A DNA stretch of 64,000 nucleotides from JAGXLC01 sp041686375 (GTDB lineage: Bacteria > Bacteroidota > Bacteroidia > Bacteroidales > UBA12077). The DNA is taken from the NCBI GenBank assembly GCA_041686375.1, contig JAWLEB010000014.1, forward strand, positions 6,138 to 70,137, in the 5' to 3' direction. The notes under the pieces were generated by a model. The model worked only from the letters and a program-made list of their open reading frames with translations, was not told the DNA's origin and ran no database searches. Position numbers and translations under genes: made by a program. This document shows positions 27,121 through 36,804 of the stretch, one piece after another. Position 1 is the stretch's first letter. Each line of letters begins with the position of its first letter.

Positions 27121-29694
27121 CTAATTTTTCTGAGTTTCGTCCGGCAGTTTCCCATTATTTTGCTCCTCATCTGTTTTTACTTCCTTTTTGCTGCTTTTTT
27201 TACTTTTCTTTACATTAATGTCAATTTTGTCTTCCTCTGCGCTATATTCAACTTTGAGCAAATCACCATCCTTGACGCTGTGTTTAATTATGGTTTCAGC
27301 CATTGGATCTTCAATATACTTTTGAATAGCTCGCTTTAGAGGTCTGGCGCCAAATTGTACATCAAAGCCTTTATCTGCTACATAATCTTTTGCTTTTTTT
27401 GTAATTTCAACACTATACCCAAGATTTGAAATCCTCTCGTAAAGTCCTTTCAGTTCAATATCAATGATTTCATGGATATCCTCTTTCGTAAGTGAATTAA
27501 ATATCACAATGTCATCCAGTCTGTTCAAAAATTCAGGAGCGAAAGACCGTTTTAAGGCTTTTTGTATCACATCTTTAGCAAGTTCATTCGATGTTTTTGC
27601 TTTTGCCTGAGTTTCAAAGCCAACACCTTTACCAAAATCTTTTAACTGGCGACTGCCAATGTTGGAAGTCATTATAATAATTGTATTCCTGAAATCAACT
27701 TTTCTTCCCAAGCTATCTGTCAATTGTCCATCATCCAGCATTTGGAGTAAAATGTGGAACACATCTGGATGTGCTTTTTCGATTTCATCAAGCAATACCA
27801 CAGAATAAGGCTTTCTTCTTACTTTCTCAGTAAGTTGTCCGCCTTCTTCATATCCGATATATCCCGGAGGGGCCCCAACAAGTCTGGAGACTGAAAACTT
27901 CTCCATATATTCACTCATATCCATTCGGATAAGATTATCTGTTGAATCGAACAAATACTGAGCAAGTACTTTCGCCAATTGTGTTTTTCCCACACCAGTG
28001 GGACCTAAGAAGATAAATGAACCTATGGGCTTGTTAGGATCTTTCAAGCCGGCTCTGTTTCTTCTTATGGATTTAACAACCTTTTCTATGGCTTCATCCT
28101 GTCCAACTACATTATGGCGTAATTCTTCATTCATCTTCATTAGCCTGGTTCCTTCAGCTTCAGCAATTCTTTGTACGGGAACACCTGTCATCATTGCTAC
28201 AACTTGTGCAACTTCTTCCTCTGAGACAGTTTCCCTGTTTTTTTCAAGCTCTTTCTCCCAGTTATCTTTCTCTTCTTCCAATTTGGCAAGCATTTTCTTC
28301 TCTGTGTCCCTGTAATTAGCTGCTGACTCAAAATTCTGATTTTTTACCGCAGTAATTTTCTTTTGTTTGATTTCTTCAATTTCCTTTTCAAGCTCAACAA
28401 TTCTTTTCGGGACAACAATATTTGAGATGTGTACTCTTGAACCTGCTTCATCCATGGCATCAATGGCCTTATCCGGAAGGTGTCTGTCACTTATATATCT
28501 TTGTGTCAGATGTACACAAGCTTTAAGTGCTTCCTGAGTATAATGAACATTATGATGATCTTCGTACCGTTCCTTAATATTATTAAGTATTTCCAGTGTT
28601 TCATCATGTGAGGTCGGATCAACCATCACTTTTTGAAACCTTCTTTCCAGCGCACCATCCTTTTCTATATGCTGACGATATTCATCCAGGGTGGTTGCAC
28701 CGATAGTTTGAATTTCTCCGCGTGCTAGTGATGGCTTCAGCATATTGGCAGCATCTAATGAACCTGTAGCGCCACCAGCGCCAACAATAGTATGAATTTC
28801 ATCGATAAACAAGATGATGTTCTCATTTTTTGAAAGCTCATTCAAAATTGCTTTCATTCTTTCTTCAAACTGTCCCCTATACTTTGTTCCGGCAACGATT
28901 GAAGCTAAATCCAGCGTAACAATGCGCTTATCAAATAATACCCTTGACACTTTCCTTTGAATGATACGCATAGCTAATCCTTCCACTATCGCTGATTTGC
29001 CAACTCCCGGGTCGCCTATAAGAACCGGATTGTTCTTTTTTCTTCTACTGAGAATCTGAGCCAAACGCTCAATCTCTCTGTCTCTTCCTACTATCGGGTC
29101 AAGTGCATTTTCCTCTGCGGCTTTTGTTAAATCAAGACCGAAATTATCCAGCACTGGTGTGTCAGATTTCGCTTTGCCTTCTGACTGTTGGCCTTTTTTG
29201 CCTGAGCCAAAAGGAATTTCTTCATCCTCTTCTCCAAAATCAGCTTTTGCTTCTGTTTCCCTCTGTTTTGTTTCCATTTCAATTCTGACATCTTCATAGT
29301 CAATGTCAAATTCACTAAGTAGTTGCGTTACAAGACTGTTTTCGTCTTTGAGAATAGCTAGCATCAAATGTCCTGTATTGATGGTATTGCTATTGAAAGA
29401 TTTTGCCTCCAAATATACTAATTTTAAGGCGCGTTCAGCTGTTTTGTATAATGGAATGTTTTCTGCCTCAGTAGCAATTTTATCATCCGTTTTTATACGA
29501 TCTTCTATCAATTTTCTGAGATTCATAAGATCAACCTCAAAAGATTCCAGAATGTCTATGGCTAATCCTTCTCCCTCTCTGAGCATGCCCAGTAACAGGT
29601 GTTCTGTACCTATATATGCATTACCCAGCCTGATAGCTTCCTCTTTGCTAAAAGTCAGGACATCTTTAATCCTTTGTGAAAATTTTGCATCCAT
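27121..29694 (-). CDS. clpC: ATP-dependent Clp protease ATP-binding subunit ClpC
   Basis: An 857-residue AAA+ unfoldase that feeds ClpP. N domain with two Clp repeats (~1-145), first AAA+ module with GDPGVGKSAIVEG, a middle region with a UVR-like motif (~450-480, KNQNFESAANYRDTEKK), second AAA+ module with GPTGVGKTQLAKV, and a charged C-terminal tail. The UVR motif marks ClpC rather than ClpB. A ClpP-binding loop is expected in the second module around VGFETQ. A good SD sequence (AAGGAGAG) precedes the start, unusual for this genome. Divergent from gyrA. Confidence 0.93.
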   Translation of the reverse strand: MDAKFSQRIKDVLTFSKEEAIRLGNAYIGTEHLLLGMLREGEGLAIDILESFEVDLMNLRKLIEDRIKTDDKIATEAENIPLYKTAERALKLVYLEAKSFNSNTINTGHLMLAILKDENSLVTQLLSEFDIDYEDVRIEMETKQRETEAKADFGEEDEEIPFGSGKKGQQSEGKAKSDTPVLDNFGLDLTKAAEENALDPIVGRDREIERLAQILSRRKKNNPVLIGDPGVGKSAIVEGLAMRIIQRKVSRVLFDKRIVTLDLASIVAGTKYRGQFEERMKAILNELSKNENIILFIDEIHTIVGAGGATGSLDAANMLKPSLARGEIQTIGATTLDEYRQHIEKDGALERRFQKVMVDPTSHDETLEILNNIKERYEDHHNVHYTQEALKACVHLTQRYISDRHLPDKAIDAMDEAGSRVHISNIVVPKRIVELEKEIEEIKQKKITAVKNQNFESAANYRDTEKKMLAKLEEEKDNWEKELEKNRETVSEEEVAQVVAMMTGVPVQRIAEAEGTRLMKMNEELRHNVVGQDEAIEKVVKSIRRNRAGLKDPNKPIGSFIFLGPTGVGKTQLAKVLAQYLFDSTDNLIRMDMSEYMEKFSVSRLVGAPPGYIGYEEGGQLTEKVRRKPYSVVLLDEIEKAHPDVFHILLQMLDDGQLTDSLGRKVDFRNTIIIMTSNIGSRQLKDFGKGVGFETQAKAKTSNELAKDVIQKALKRSFAPEFLNRLDDIVIFNSLTKEDIHEIIDIELKGLYERISNLGYSVEITKKAKDYVADKGFDVQFGARPLKRAIQKYIEDPMAETIIKHSVKDGDLLKVEYSAEEDKIDINVKKSKKSSKKEVKTDEEQNNGKLPDETQKN

Positions 29695-29809
29695 ATATTT
29701 TTTCTCTCCTTAATAATTCTTATTCTTTAAAAACAATTTAACATAAATAAATCTAAATTGTTCTACAACCAAATAAATTCCTTGTTCATTTTAATTGAAA
29801 TTCCTTCTG

Positions 29810-29817
29810 CAAAATTA
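29810..29817 (-). promoter_or_regulatory. Putative -7 element of clpC
   Basis: On the minus strand TAATTTTG fits TAnnTTTG, about 115 bases before the clpC start. No clear TTTG was found 19-21 bases upstream. The 353-base gap 29695-30048 holds this and the gyrA promoter, nothing else. Confidence 0.4.
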
Positions 29818-29973
29818 CAAAATCTATCCGGAAAAATATGTACAGATTCAAGCGATAATTTTTTGTTTTGCAAATCGCTTTAGTAGAATTTAAAATGTCG
29901 GATTATGTTCTATGCCATTGCTAATCAAATACCTAAATTTATCTGTTAATAAACCATGATATTTTATTATGGT

Positions 29974-30008
29974 TTTGGAATGAAAATTAATCTAATTTAG
30001 TAATTTTG
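29974..30008 (+). promoter_or_regulatory. Putative gyrA promoter
   Basis: TTTG at 29974-29977 and TAATTTTG (exact TAnnTTTG) at 30001-30008 with a 23-base spacer, slightly longer than usual. The gyrA start follows about 40 bases later. Confidence 0.45.
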
Positions 30009-30048
30009 AAAACTTATTTTCGAAAGAGTTTATTGTGCTAAAACCAAT

Positions 30049-32556
30049 ATGAAGACTATGGCTGAAGAAGACAGAATGATTAGAGTAAATATTGAAGAAG
30101 AAATGAAGTCCGCCTATATCGACTATTCCATGTCAGTTATAGTATCCAGGGCTTTGCCAGATGTAAGAGATGGACTAAAACCAGTACAACGCCGTGTATT
30201 ATTTGGGATGTCTGAATTAGGACTGTATTCTAACAAGCCTTACAAGAAATCAGCTAGAATTGTTGGAGAGGTATTGGGTAAATATCACCCGCATGGTGAT
30301 TCTTCTGTTTATGAAGCAATGGTTAGAATGGCTCAACACTGGTCTTTGCGGTATCAATTGGTTGACGGACAAGGAAATTTTGGTTCAATGGATGGGGACG
30401 GCCCTGCTGCAATGAGGTATACTGAAGCCCGCCTGAGAAAAATATCTGCTGAAATCCTTAAAGACCTTGATAAGGACACTGTTGATTTTCAATTGAATTT
30501 TGACGATACATTGAAAGAGCCTACTGTTCTTCCTACAAGAATTCCTAATTTGCTTCTGAACGGTGCTTCCGGAATTGCTGTGGGAATGGCCACGAACATG
30601 CCACCGCATAACCTAACCGACTCTATTAATGCCATAATCAAATATATAGACGATAATGAAATCTCTGTTGATCAATTGGCGGACATTATCGTAGCGCCTG
30701 ATTTTCCAACCGGAGGAATTATTTATGGAGTGGCTGGAGTTAAAGAAGCATACAGAACCGGCAGAGGTAAAATTGATATCCGGGCGAAAGCAGAAATAGA
30801 AACAGATAAAAATGGTAAAGAAAAAATTATTGTAACAGAAATACCCTACCAGGTTAATAAATCAGAACTGATTAAAAGAACTGCAGAGCTGGTTAACGAA
30901 AAGAAAATAGAAGGAATATCCAATGTTAATGATGAATCTGATCGTGATGGGATGCGAATTGTATATGACTTAAAGCGTGATGCAGTGCCCAATATTATTT
31001 TGAATAAACTCTATAAGCATACGCAACTGCAAACAAGCTTTAATGTTAACAATATTGCATTGGTAAATGGCAGGCCAAGGCTTCTAAACCTGAAAGATCT
31101 GATCAAAAAATTTGTTGACCATCGGCATGATGTTGTGATTAGACGTACAAGGTACGAACTTAAACAAGCAGAGGATCGTGCACATATTTTGGAAGGGTTA
31201 CTTGTAGCGCTTGACAACCTGGATGCAGTTATTAGCCTGATAAGAGGATCGGATACACCGGAAATAGCCAAAAAAGGCTTGATGGAACAATTTGAGCTTT
31301 CTGAAATCCAGGCAAAGGCTATCCTTGATATGCGACTTCAAAAGTTGACAGGACTGGAAAGAGGGAAGGTTAAAAAAGAGCATGCAGAGTTGATGAAGCA
31401 GATTGAATATTATAGACGTGTCTTAGCTGAAGAATCCCTCCGAATGCAGATTATAAAGGATGAGCTTTTTGAAATAAAAAAGCAATATGGCGATGATAGG
31501 AGAACAGCGATAGAGTATGAAGCTGGTGATTTTAATCCTGAAGATTTTTATGCTGACGAAGATGTAGTAGTCACCATTTCCCATCTGGGATATATAAAGC
31601 GGACATCACTGACAGAATATAAAACACAGGGTAGGGGCGGAATAGGAGTGAAAGGCAGTACTACCAGGGAAGAGGATTTTCTGGAGCACATGTTTATAGC
31701 CAATATGCATAATACAATTTTATTTTTTACCGAATCGGGAAAATGTTTCTGGCTAAAAGTGTATGAAATTCCTGAAGGCACAAGAAATTCAAAAGGCAGG
31801 GCTATACAGAATCTCATAAGCATAATGCCTGATGATAAGGTACAAGCTCACATTAATGTCGATACACTGAAAGATTCTGATTATATCAACAACCATTATA
31901 TATTGCTTGCCACAAAGAAAGGAATTATAAAAAAGACTTTTTTAGAGGCTTACAGCAGGCCCAGACAAAAAGGAGTCTATGGTATTAACATAAAAGAAGG
32001 AGACCGGTTGATTGCGGCTAAACTAACCAATGGAGAAAGCGATATTATATTAATATCCCGTGAAGGTAAAGCAATACGTTTCAATGAAACAAAAGTAAGA
32101 AGCATGGGACGATTAGCTACAGGAGTCCGGGGCATTAAATTGGGAGGAGATGAAGACGAAGTTGTTGGAATGGTTAGCATAGAAGAATATGATGAAGATA
32201 TCCTAGTTGTTTCAGAAAAAGGCTTTGGAAAGCGTTCTTCTATTGATGATTACAGAATAACCAACAGAGGAGGCAAAGGTGTGAAAACCTTGAATATTAC
32301 AAATAAAACCGGTAAACTAGTAGCTGCAAGAGGGGTTGCAGACAAAAACGATCTTATGGTCATTAATCGTTCCGGAATAACTATACGTGTTCCGGTGTCG
32401 GACATTCGAACAACAGGAAGAGCTACACAAGGAGTGAAGCTGATTAATTTAAGAAAAAATGATTCCATTGCGGCAGTCAGCCAAGTAAAAGTTGATGACA
32501 AGAAGAATGTGGGGCCTGATGATGGAAATGAACAGAATAAAGAACAGATTTATTAA
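30049..32556 (+). CDS. gyrA: DNA gyrase subunit A
   Basis: An 835-residue type IIA topoisomerase subunit that cuts and rejoins DNA. SYDYSMSVIVSRALPD-like start, GLKPVQRRVLFGM, and the catalytic Tyr in AAMRYTEARL. The quinolone region reads HPHGDSSVYEAM, with the sensitive-type Ser and an acidic residue at the usual positions. The C-terminal domain carries six beta-pinwheel blades (for example GRGGIGVKG at ~527, RGGKGVKTL), with QGRGGIG as a GyrA box, favouring GyrA over ParC. An internal start at 30058 is also possible. Confidence 0.93.
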   Translation: MKTMAEEDRMIRVNIEEEMKSAYIDYSMSVIVSRALPDVRDGLKPVQRRVLFGMSELGLYSNKPYKKSARIVGEVLGKYHPHGDSSVYEAMVRMAQHWSLRYQLVDGQGNFGSMDGDGPAAMRYTEARLRKISAEILKDLDKDTVDFQLNFDDTLKEPTVLPTRIPNLLLNGASGIAVGMATNMPPHNLTDSINAIIKYIDDNEISVDQLADIIVAPDFPTGGIIYGVAGVKEAYRTGRGKIDIRAKAEIETDKNGKEKIIVTEIPYQVNKSELIKRTAELVNEKKIEGISNVNDESDRDGMRIVYDLKRDAVPNIILNKLYKHTQLQTSFNVNNIALVNGRPRLLNLKDLIKKFVDHRHDVVIRRTRYELKQAEDRAHILEGLLVALDNLDAVISLIRGSDTPEIAKKGLMEQFELSEIQAKAILDMRLQKLTGLERGKVKKEHAELMKQIEYYRRVLAEESLRMQIIKDELFEIKKQYGDDRRTAIEYEAGDFNPEDFYADEDVVVTISHLGYIKRTSLTEYKTQGRGGIGVKGSTTREEDFLEHMFIANMHNTILFFTESGKCFWLKVYEIPEGTRNSKGRAIQNLISIMPDDKVQAHINVDTLKDSDYINNHYILLATKKGIIKKTFLEAYSRPRQKGVYGINIKEGDRLIAAKLTNGESDIILISREGKAIRFNETKVRSMGRLATGVRGIKLGGDEDEVVGMVSIEEYDEDILVVSEKGFGKRSSIDDYRITNRGGKGVKTLNITNKTGKLVAARGVADKNDLMVINRSGITIRVPVSDIRTTGRATQGVKLINLRKNDSIAAVSQVKVDDKKNVGPDDGNEQNKEQIY

Positions 32557-32581
32557 ATATTGTTAATGAAATTAATAGTAA

Positions 32582-32612
32582 TTTGAATAGACAAAAAAAT
32601 ATTTTATTTTTG
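32582..32612 (+). promoter_or_regulatory. Bacteroidota-type promoter before the TPR lipoprotein
   Basis: TTTG (32582-32585), 19-base spacer, TATTTTTG (32605-32612): an exact match to TTTG/TAnnTTTG. Expected RNA start about 32618, 35 bases before the coding start at 32653. Confidence 0.7.
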
Positions 32613-32652
32613 CGACAAATCTAAAGAATTAATTCCTTAAAAATGAGATAAC

Positions 32653-33855
32653 ATGAAAAAGAACAGAGTTGTATTATTATCAGCAATGGTGGCTATGCTT
32701 GTTTATTTGAGTAGTTGTAGTGAAAAAGCCTACGTAAACCGCGCTCTTACATGGGCTGAAAATGGTGAAAAACTTGATACCGCAATTAAATCAATTGACA
32801 AAGCCACAGAACTTGAAGAAACAAAAGACTGGCCAAAAACTTATTATGCAAAGGGTTTTGTTTACCAACAGATTTTTGAAAGTGAAGACGAGGAATTTAA
32901 AAATATAGTTGAAGATCCTCTTGTAAAGGCTTTCGAAAACTATAAGAAAGCATATGATATGGATGAAGAAGATAAATATAAGGGTAATATAGATGCTGCA
33001 ATGTTTGCTTTGCATAATAATTTTATCAAGCAAGGAGTAGAAAGCTTCGAAGACAGAGATTTCGAAGCAGCATTCACTAATTTTAAATATGCCCTTAAAG
33101 TAAGCGATATGCCACTCTTTGAAGAGCAGATTGATACTGCTGTTATGTATAATGCCGGTGTTTCAGCGCAACAGATTGGCAACTGGGAAGAAGCTGCTAA
33201 ATATTATTCCGAAGCTGCTAAATATGATTATGAGGGAGAAACAACTTATATTCTCCTGAATAATGCTTATTTGCAATTGGGTGATACGGCTAAAGCAGTC
33301 GAAACTCTGGAAGAAGGTTACGAAAAATATCCCACTAATGACGAGATGATTGCAAGTTTGGTGAATCATTATTTGAAAAATACAGATGAACCAGAAAAAT
33401 CTTTGAAATATCTCGATAAAGGTATTGAAGAATTTCCCGATAACCCAGAATTTTATTCAGCCAAAGCACAGGTGTATGATAAAATTGGTGAACGTGAAAA
33501 GGCTATAGAATTTTATGAAAAAGCTCTTGAAATAGAACCTGAACACTACTTATCCTTATATAATCTGGGAGTAGTTTATTATAACCAGGGTGTAGAACTG
33601 GAAACTGAAGCAAACCAAACGAAGGATGATGAAAAGTATGAGGAACTAAAGAGTAAAGCTGAGGAAAAATTCTTAGAAGCAATACCACTGATGGAAAAAG
33701 CACACGAAATTGAAAATACTGAATTGTCAATTTTACAAACTTTAAGAACGCTTTATTACAGGGTAAGAAATAAAGATGAAAAGTACCTTGATAAATATGA
33801 AGAGACAACTCAAAAACTTGAGCAGCTAAAAGAAATGGAAGATGAACAAGAATAG
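32653..33855 (+). CDS. TPR lipoprotein
   Basis: A 400-residue lipoprotein (lipobox YLSSC, Cys22) made of TPR units, for example TYILLNNAYLQLGDTAKAVETLEEGYEKYP and HYLSLYNLGVVYYNQGVELETEA. A long acidic and Lys-rich C-terminus follows. Its own consensus promoter and a downstream terminator indicate a single-gene transcript. Such proteins probably scaffold envelope complexes; the partner is not visible here. High Glu content suggests a strongly charged surface. Confidence 0.82.
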   Translation: MKKNRVVLLSAMVAMLVYLSSCSEKAYVNRALTWAENGEKLDTAIKSIDKATELEETKDWPKTYYAKGFVYQQIFESEDEEFKNIVEDPLVKAFENYKKAYDMDEEDKYKGNIDAAMFALHNNFIKQGVESFEDRDFEAAFTNFKYALKVSDMPLFEEQIDTAVMYNAGVSAQQIGNWEEAAKYYSEAAKYDYEGETTYILLNNAYLQLGDTAKAVETLEEGYEKYPTNDEMIASLVNHYLKNTDEPEKSLKYLDKGIEEFPDNPEFYSAKAQVYDKIGEREKAIEFYEKALEIEPEHYLSLYNLGVVYYNQGVELETEANQTKDDEKYEELKSKAEEKFLEAIPLMEKAHEIENTELSILQTLRTLYYRVRNKDEKYLDKYEETTQKLEQLKEMEDEQE

Positions 33856-33900
33856 CAGCAGCAACAAGTACAAGGTAACTTGATTAAATTGTAGATTATA

Positions 33901-33931
33901 AAAGGAGGGAATGAATGATATTTCCTCCTTT
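33901..33931 (+). terminator. Terminator after the TPR lipoprotein
   Basis: Stem AAAGGAGGGAA / TTTCCTCCTTT (11 pairs, one G-U), 9-base loop, followed by ATTTATATA. Lies 46 bases after the stop codon. Confidence 0.75.
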
Positions 33932-34124
33932 ATTTATATATAATTCTATTTAACATAATATTAATTATCGGACAAAAATATGAATTGATTTATGTTGAAA
34001 TATTTTATACCTTATACGACTACAATTCATGGTTACAATTTTTGCAGTACTTTATCGAGGCACTTGTCTCTCAAGGTGTATATTTGTTTTTCCAGAGTTA
34101 TGAAAATTGTTAAAATATAAAGAT

Positions 34125-34316
34125 ATGAACCTGGAGCTGATGTTACATAAATTTCAATGCCCTTATTGTTGTGGTCATATTTCAGTTATGCTTGATCCGT
34201 CAGTTGATGAACAGGAATATGTAGAAGATTGCGAAATTTGTTGTAATCCTATTGAAATCTCTTGTGCATTTTCTGATCATAAACTTATCTCTTTTACAGC
34301 TAAGACAACTGATTAA
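34125..34316 (+). CDS. CPXCG-motif cysteine-rich protein
   Basis: A 63-residue protein starting at MNLELMLHKF (a TTG six codons upstream is rejected). It carries FQCPYCCGHISVMLDPSVDEQEYVEDCEICCNPIEI, the pattern of the small CPXCG zinc-ribbon family: CPYC and CEICC would hold a metal. Here the first motif is CPYCC rather than CPYCG. Function is unknown; small zinc ribbons often bind nucleic acid or proteins. Confidence 0.85.
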   Translation: MNLELMLHKFQCPYCCGHISVMLDPSVDEQEYVEDCEICCNPIEISCAFSDHKLISFTAKTTD

Positions 34317-34330
34317 ACCATGCAAAAAAA

Positions 34331-34353
34331 ATCCCGCCAAACTTTGGCGGGAT
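34331..34353 (-). terminator. Terminator of the cold shock gene
   Basis: Stem ATCCCGCCAAA / TTTGGCGGGAT with a one-base centre. Eight A on the left give a U tract on the minus strand. It lies 54 bases after the csp stop. Confidence 0.8.
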
Positions 34354-34406
34354 ATAACTTGTAAAAAGGATTCTTTTGAAATGATTAAATCGCAAAAGTA
34401 TATTCA

Positions 34407-34598
34407 TTATACTCTTTTAACATTTACAGCATTCATACCTTTTTTTCCTTCTTTCAAATCAAAAGTCACGTCATCGTCTTCTTCAATATTATCGACTAGA
34501 CCTGTGACATGTACGAAATACTCTTCATTTGATTCTGCATCTTTAATAAACCCGAATCCTCTGGATTCATTAAAAAATTTAACTTTTCCTTCTTTCAT
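34407..34598 (-). CDS. Cold shock domain protein
   Basis: A 63-residue CspA-type RNA-binding protein with RNP1 (GFGFIKD) and RNP2 (YFVHVTGL), and the start KEGKVKFFNESRG. It is strongly acidic in the middle (NIEEDDDVTF). These proteins melt RNA secondary structures. The 150-base AT-rich upstream region, with poly-T tracts, may give a long structured 5' leader of the kind used in cold shock control. No direct evidence for cold induction. Confidence 0.9.
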   Translation of the reverse strand: MKEGKVKFFNESRGFGFIKDAESNEEYFVHVTGLVDNIEEDDDVTFDLKEGKKGMNAVNVKRV

Positions 34599-34750
34599 AA
34601 TAAATAAAAATAATTAATAATTCTCCGACAAAGGTATACCTATTTATTGAATTACCAATAGTATATAATAAAAATTCAATATTTTTTTATTTTTTTTTTA
34701 TAATATCATTTCAAAAATTAATTTTAAAGTAATAATTAAAAGAGGAATTT

Positions 34751-35971
34751 ATGAAAAAATCTGGTTCTGCTGATTTACCTCTACATACAGGCCGGGTTCC
34801 TCCCTGGCTTTATGAACGAATGACTAAGATTGGAAAAGCTATAGCTGAGGCCATTATAGAAGAATTTGGGACATCTGAGTTTCTCAGTAGAATTTCTGAT
34901 CCTCATTGGTTCCAGTCCTTAGGAGCTGTCATGGGAATGGATTGGCATTCTTCGGGGATAACCACTTCTGTACTTGGTGCATTAAAGAAGGCAATTAATC
35001 CTTTAAGTCATGAATACGGAATATACGTATGTGGAGGCCGGGGTAAACACAGCAGACAAACACCAAAAGAATTAATTGAGATAGCCAACACTTATAATTT
35101 AAACGGAAACAAATTAGTAAAATCCAGCAAGCTCAGTGCAAAGATTGACAATACAGCTTTACAGGATAATTATCAGCTTTATTTGCATAATTTTATTCTC
35201 AATAATAAAGGTGAATGGGCGGTAGTCCAGCAAGGAATGAATGCCGAAAATAGGATGGCCAGACGCTATCACTGGCACTCCCCTATGATTAAGTCATTTG
35301 TTGAAGAGCCTCATAAAGCTGTTTGCGGCAAAAACCATGGTTTAATTCTCAACCTTGCAGCTAAGGAAGCAGGAATAGCAAGAGATGGCATAATGGAAAT
35401 CACAAAGGAAAAACCCTGGAAAATGATGGAAGAAGTCAAAAAGCTAACCATGCCAACTCACCATAAAGTTTTATATACGGATATTGATCTTAAACGCCTT
35501 GGAAGTGTACTAACTCTGGCGTACGAAGGGGCTTGTAAAGACTTTGAAAACTTGCTCTTGGTTCATGGTTTAGGGCCAAAAACATTACGTTCCTTAACCT
35601 TAATCAGTGAAATTATTTACGGTACCCCTTCCCGATTTACCGACCCTGCCCGATTTAGTTTTGCCAATGGTGGCAAAGACGGAGCACCTTTTCCTGTGCA
35701 AACCTCTGTATATGACGACACAATTCAACAGCTTGAAAAGTTGTTGACCAGGGCAAAACTCGGATACACAGATAAAAAAACAGCTTTCAAAAATTTATCA
35801 AAAGCAACAATATCTATAGAAAAAAAATTCCAGCCAAATCCTATACAATACGAACAATTTCTTGAAAATGAAAAAAAAGAATCATGGAAACATGGCGGTA
35901 GAACAGCTTTCGGCAAATCCCTCCCTCCTAAAAATGAAAATTCCGGACCAAAGCAACTTAAATTGTTTTGA
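34751..35971 (+). CDS. DUF763 family protein
   Basis: A 406-residue DUF763 protein. The family start (SADLPLHTGRVPPWL), the HWFQSLGAVMGMDWHSSGITTSVLGALK block, YGIYVCGGRGKHSRQ and QQGMN..RMARRYHW are clear. A helix-hairpin-helix-like LLLVHGLGPKTLRSLTLI lies near residue 275, which hints at DNA binding. DUF763 occurs in archaea and scattered bacteria and is rare in Bacteroidota as far as I recall, so lateral transfer is possible. Base composition looks like its neighbours. Function unknown. Confidence 0.88.
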   Translation: MKKSGSADLPLHTGRVPPWLYERMTKIGKAIAEAIIEEFGTSEFLSRISDPHWFQSLGAVMGMDWHSSGITTSVLGALKKAINPLSHEYGIYVCGGRGKHSRQTPKELIEIANTYNLNGNKLVKSSKLSAKIDNTALQDNYQLYLHNFILNNKGEWAVVQQGMNAENRMARRYHWHSPMIKSFVEEPHKAVCGKNHGLILNLAAKEAGIARDGIMEITKEKPWKMMEEVKKLTMPTHHKVLYTDIDLKRLGSVLTLAYEGACKDFENLLLVHGLGPKTLRSLTLISEIIYGTPSRFTDPARFSFANGGKDGAPFPVQTSVYDDTIQQLEKLLTRAKLGYTDKKTAFKNLSKATISIEKKFQPNPIQYEQFLENEKKESWKHGGRTAFGKSLPPKNENSGPKQLKLF

Positions 35972-36043
35972 ATATATACTTTATATAGAAAAGTCAATAC
36001 ATTGAAAGTGAGACAATAAAATTGTATATTAATTGTATTATGT

Positions 36044-36180
36044 CATTTGGATAAAGTTAGATTATTAGTTTCCTGCGCTGAGACTTATTGCTACAAAAGT
36101 CAACGTAAGTTAATTCTGCATTCCATGGAACCCTCATGCTTGATGCATAGTCTTTTGTCTATTTTAGTGGATGAGGGTTT
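36044..36180 (-). repeat. Dispersed repeat family B, copy 4
   Basis: Near-complete copy on the minus strand: AAACCCTCATCCACTAAAAT start, GCATCAAGCATGAGGG, TTCCATGGAATGCAGAAT, then TAATAATCTAACTTTATCCAAATG at the low-coordinate end. More than 90% identical by eye to copy 5. No open frame follows the terminal ATG (ATG ACA TAA), unlike copies 3 and 5. Confidence 0.85.
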
Positions 36181-36419
36181 GTTTCAATGGCGATTTTATA
36201 GTCAAAACCCCTCTTATTTTAATTAAAGCGATACTTGTGTAATAGCAAAATATTTTCAGCAAAATATATTGCTAACTTCTATGTATCCGACCAATCCAAC
36301 TCCTCTTTTAAAGTGAATAAATACCCATTAGCCTTGCGGTAAAAAAAGTTATGAAGACAAGAACGAGTATAGAGCATATAAGCGCTAGAAAAGTAAAATA
36401 TTAAACGAAGGATACCTCC

Positions 36420-36731
36420 AGGAAGCCGTTTTCTTTGATTGACAACAAAACAAGGACGTAACCGGGAAGGACCGGAAAACTATTAAAAGGCTTTACCCGT
36501 TATCTTCAAACTGATGGTTATAGCGCTTATGATTGGTTTGGGAGACAAAAACACATAACACTGTAGGGATGTTGGCCTCAAAACAAGTGAAAGTCCGAGA
36601 AAGCACTGAATTATGAACATGAGCGGGCAGACTATTTCATGGAACAGATACAGTAACTTTACTCTGCAGAGTGTGAAACCAGAGAGCAAGGATTAGATTC
36701 TGAGCGGTACAGAGTTACGTTGTTCGGATAG
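36420..36731 (+). pseudogene. IS66 family transposase remnant
   Basis: One frame (36489-36731) reads YLQTDGYSAYDWFG, ITL-stop-GCWPQNK-stop, then KSEKALNYEHERADYFMEQIQ-stop-LYSAEC and REQGLDSERYR. This is the IS66 TnpC C-terminal core (catalytic Asp in TDGY, GCW.H..R) with several in-frame stops. The upstream part (from ~36420, PGRTGKLLKG) continues it. The rest of the transposase, tnpA/tnpB and end repeats were not found. The remaining 36181-36419 holds nothing recognisable. Confidence 0.85.
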
Positions 36732-36804
36732 ATACGATCAGAACATAATTAAACTAGACATAAAATATTATTATTAAGACTATTATATAATAAAGATGGA
36801 ATTA

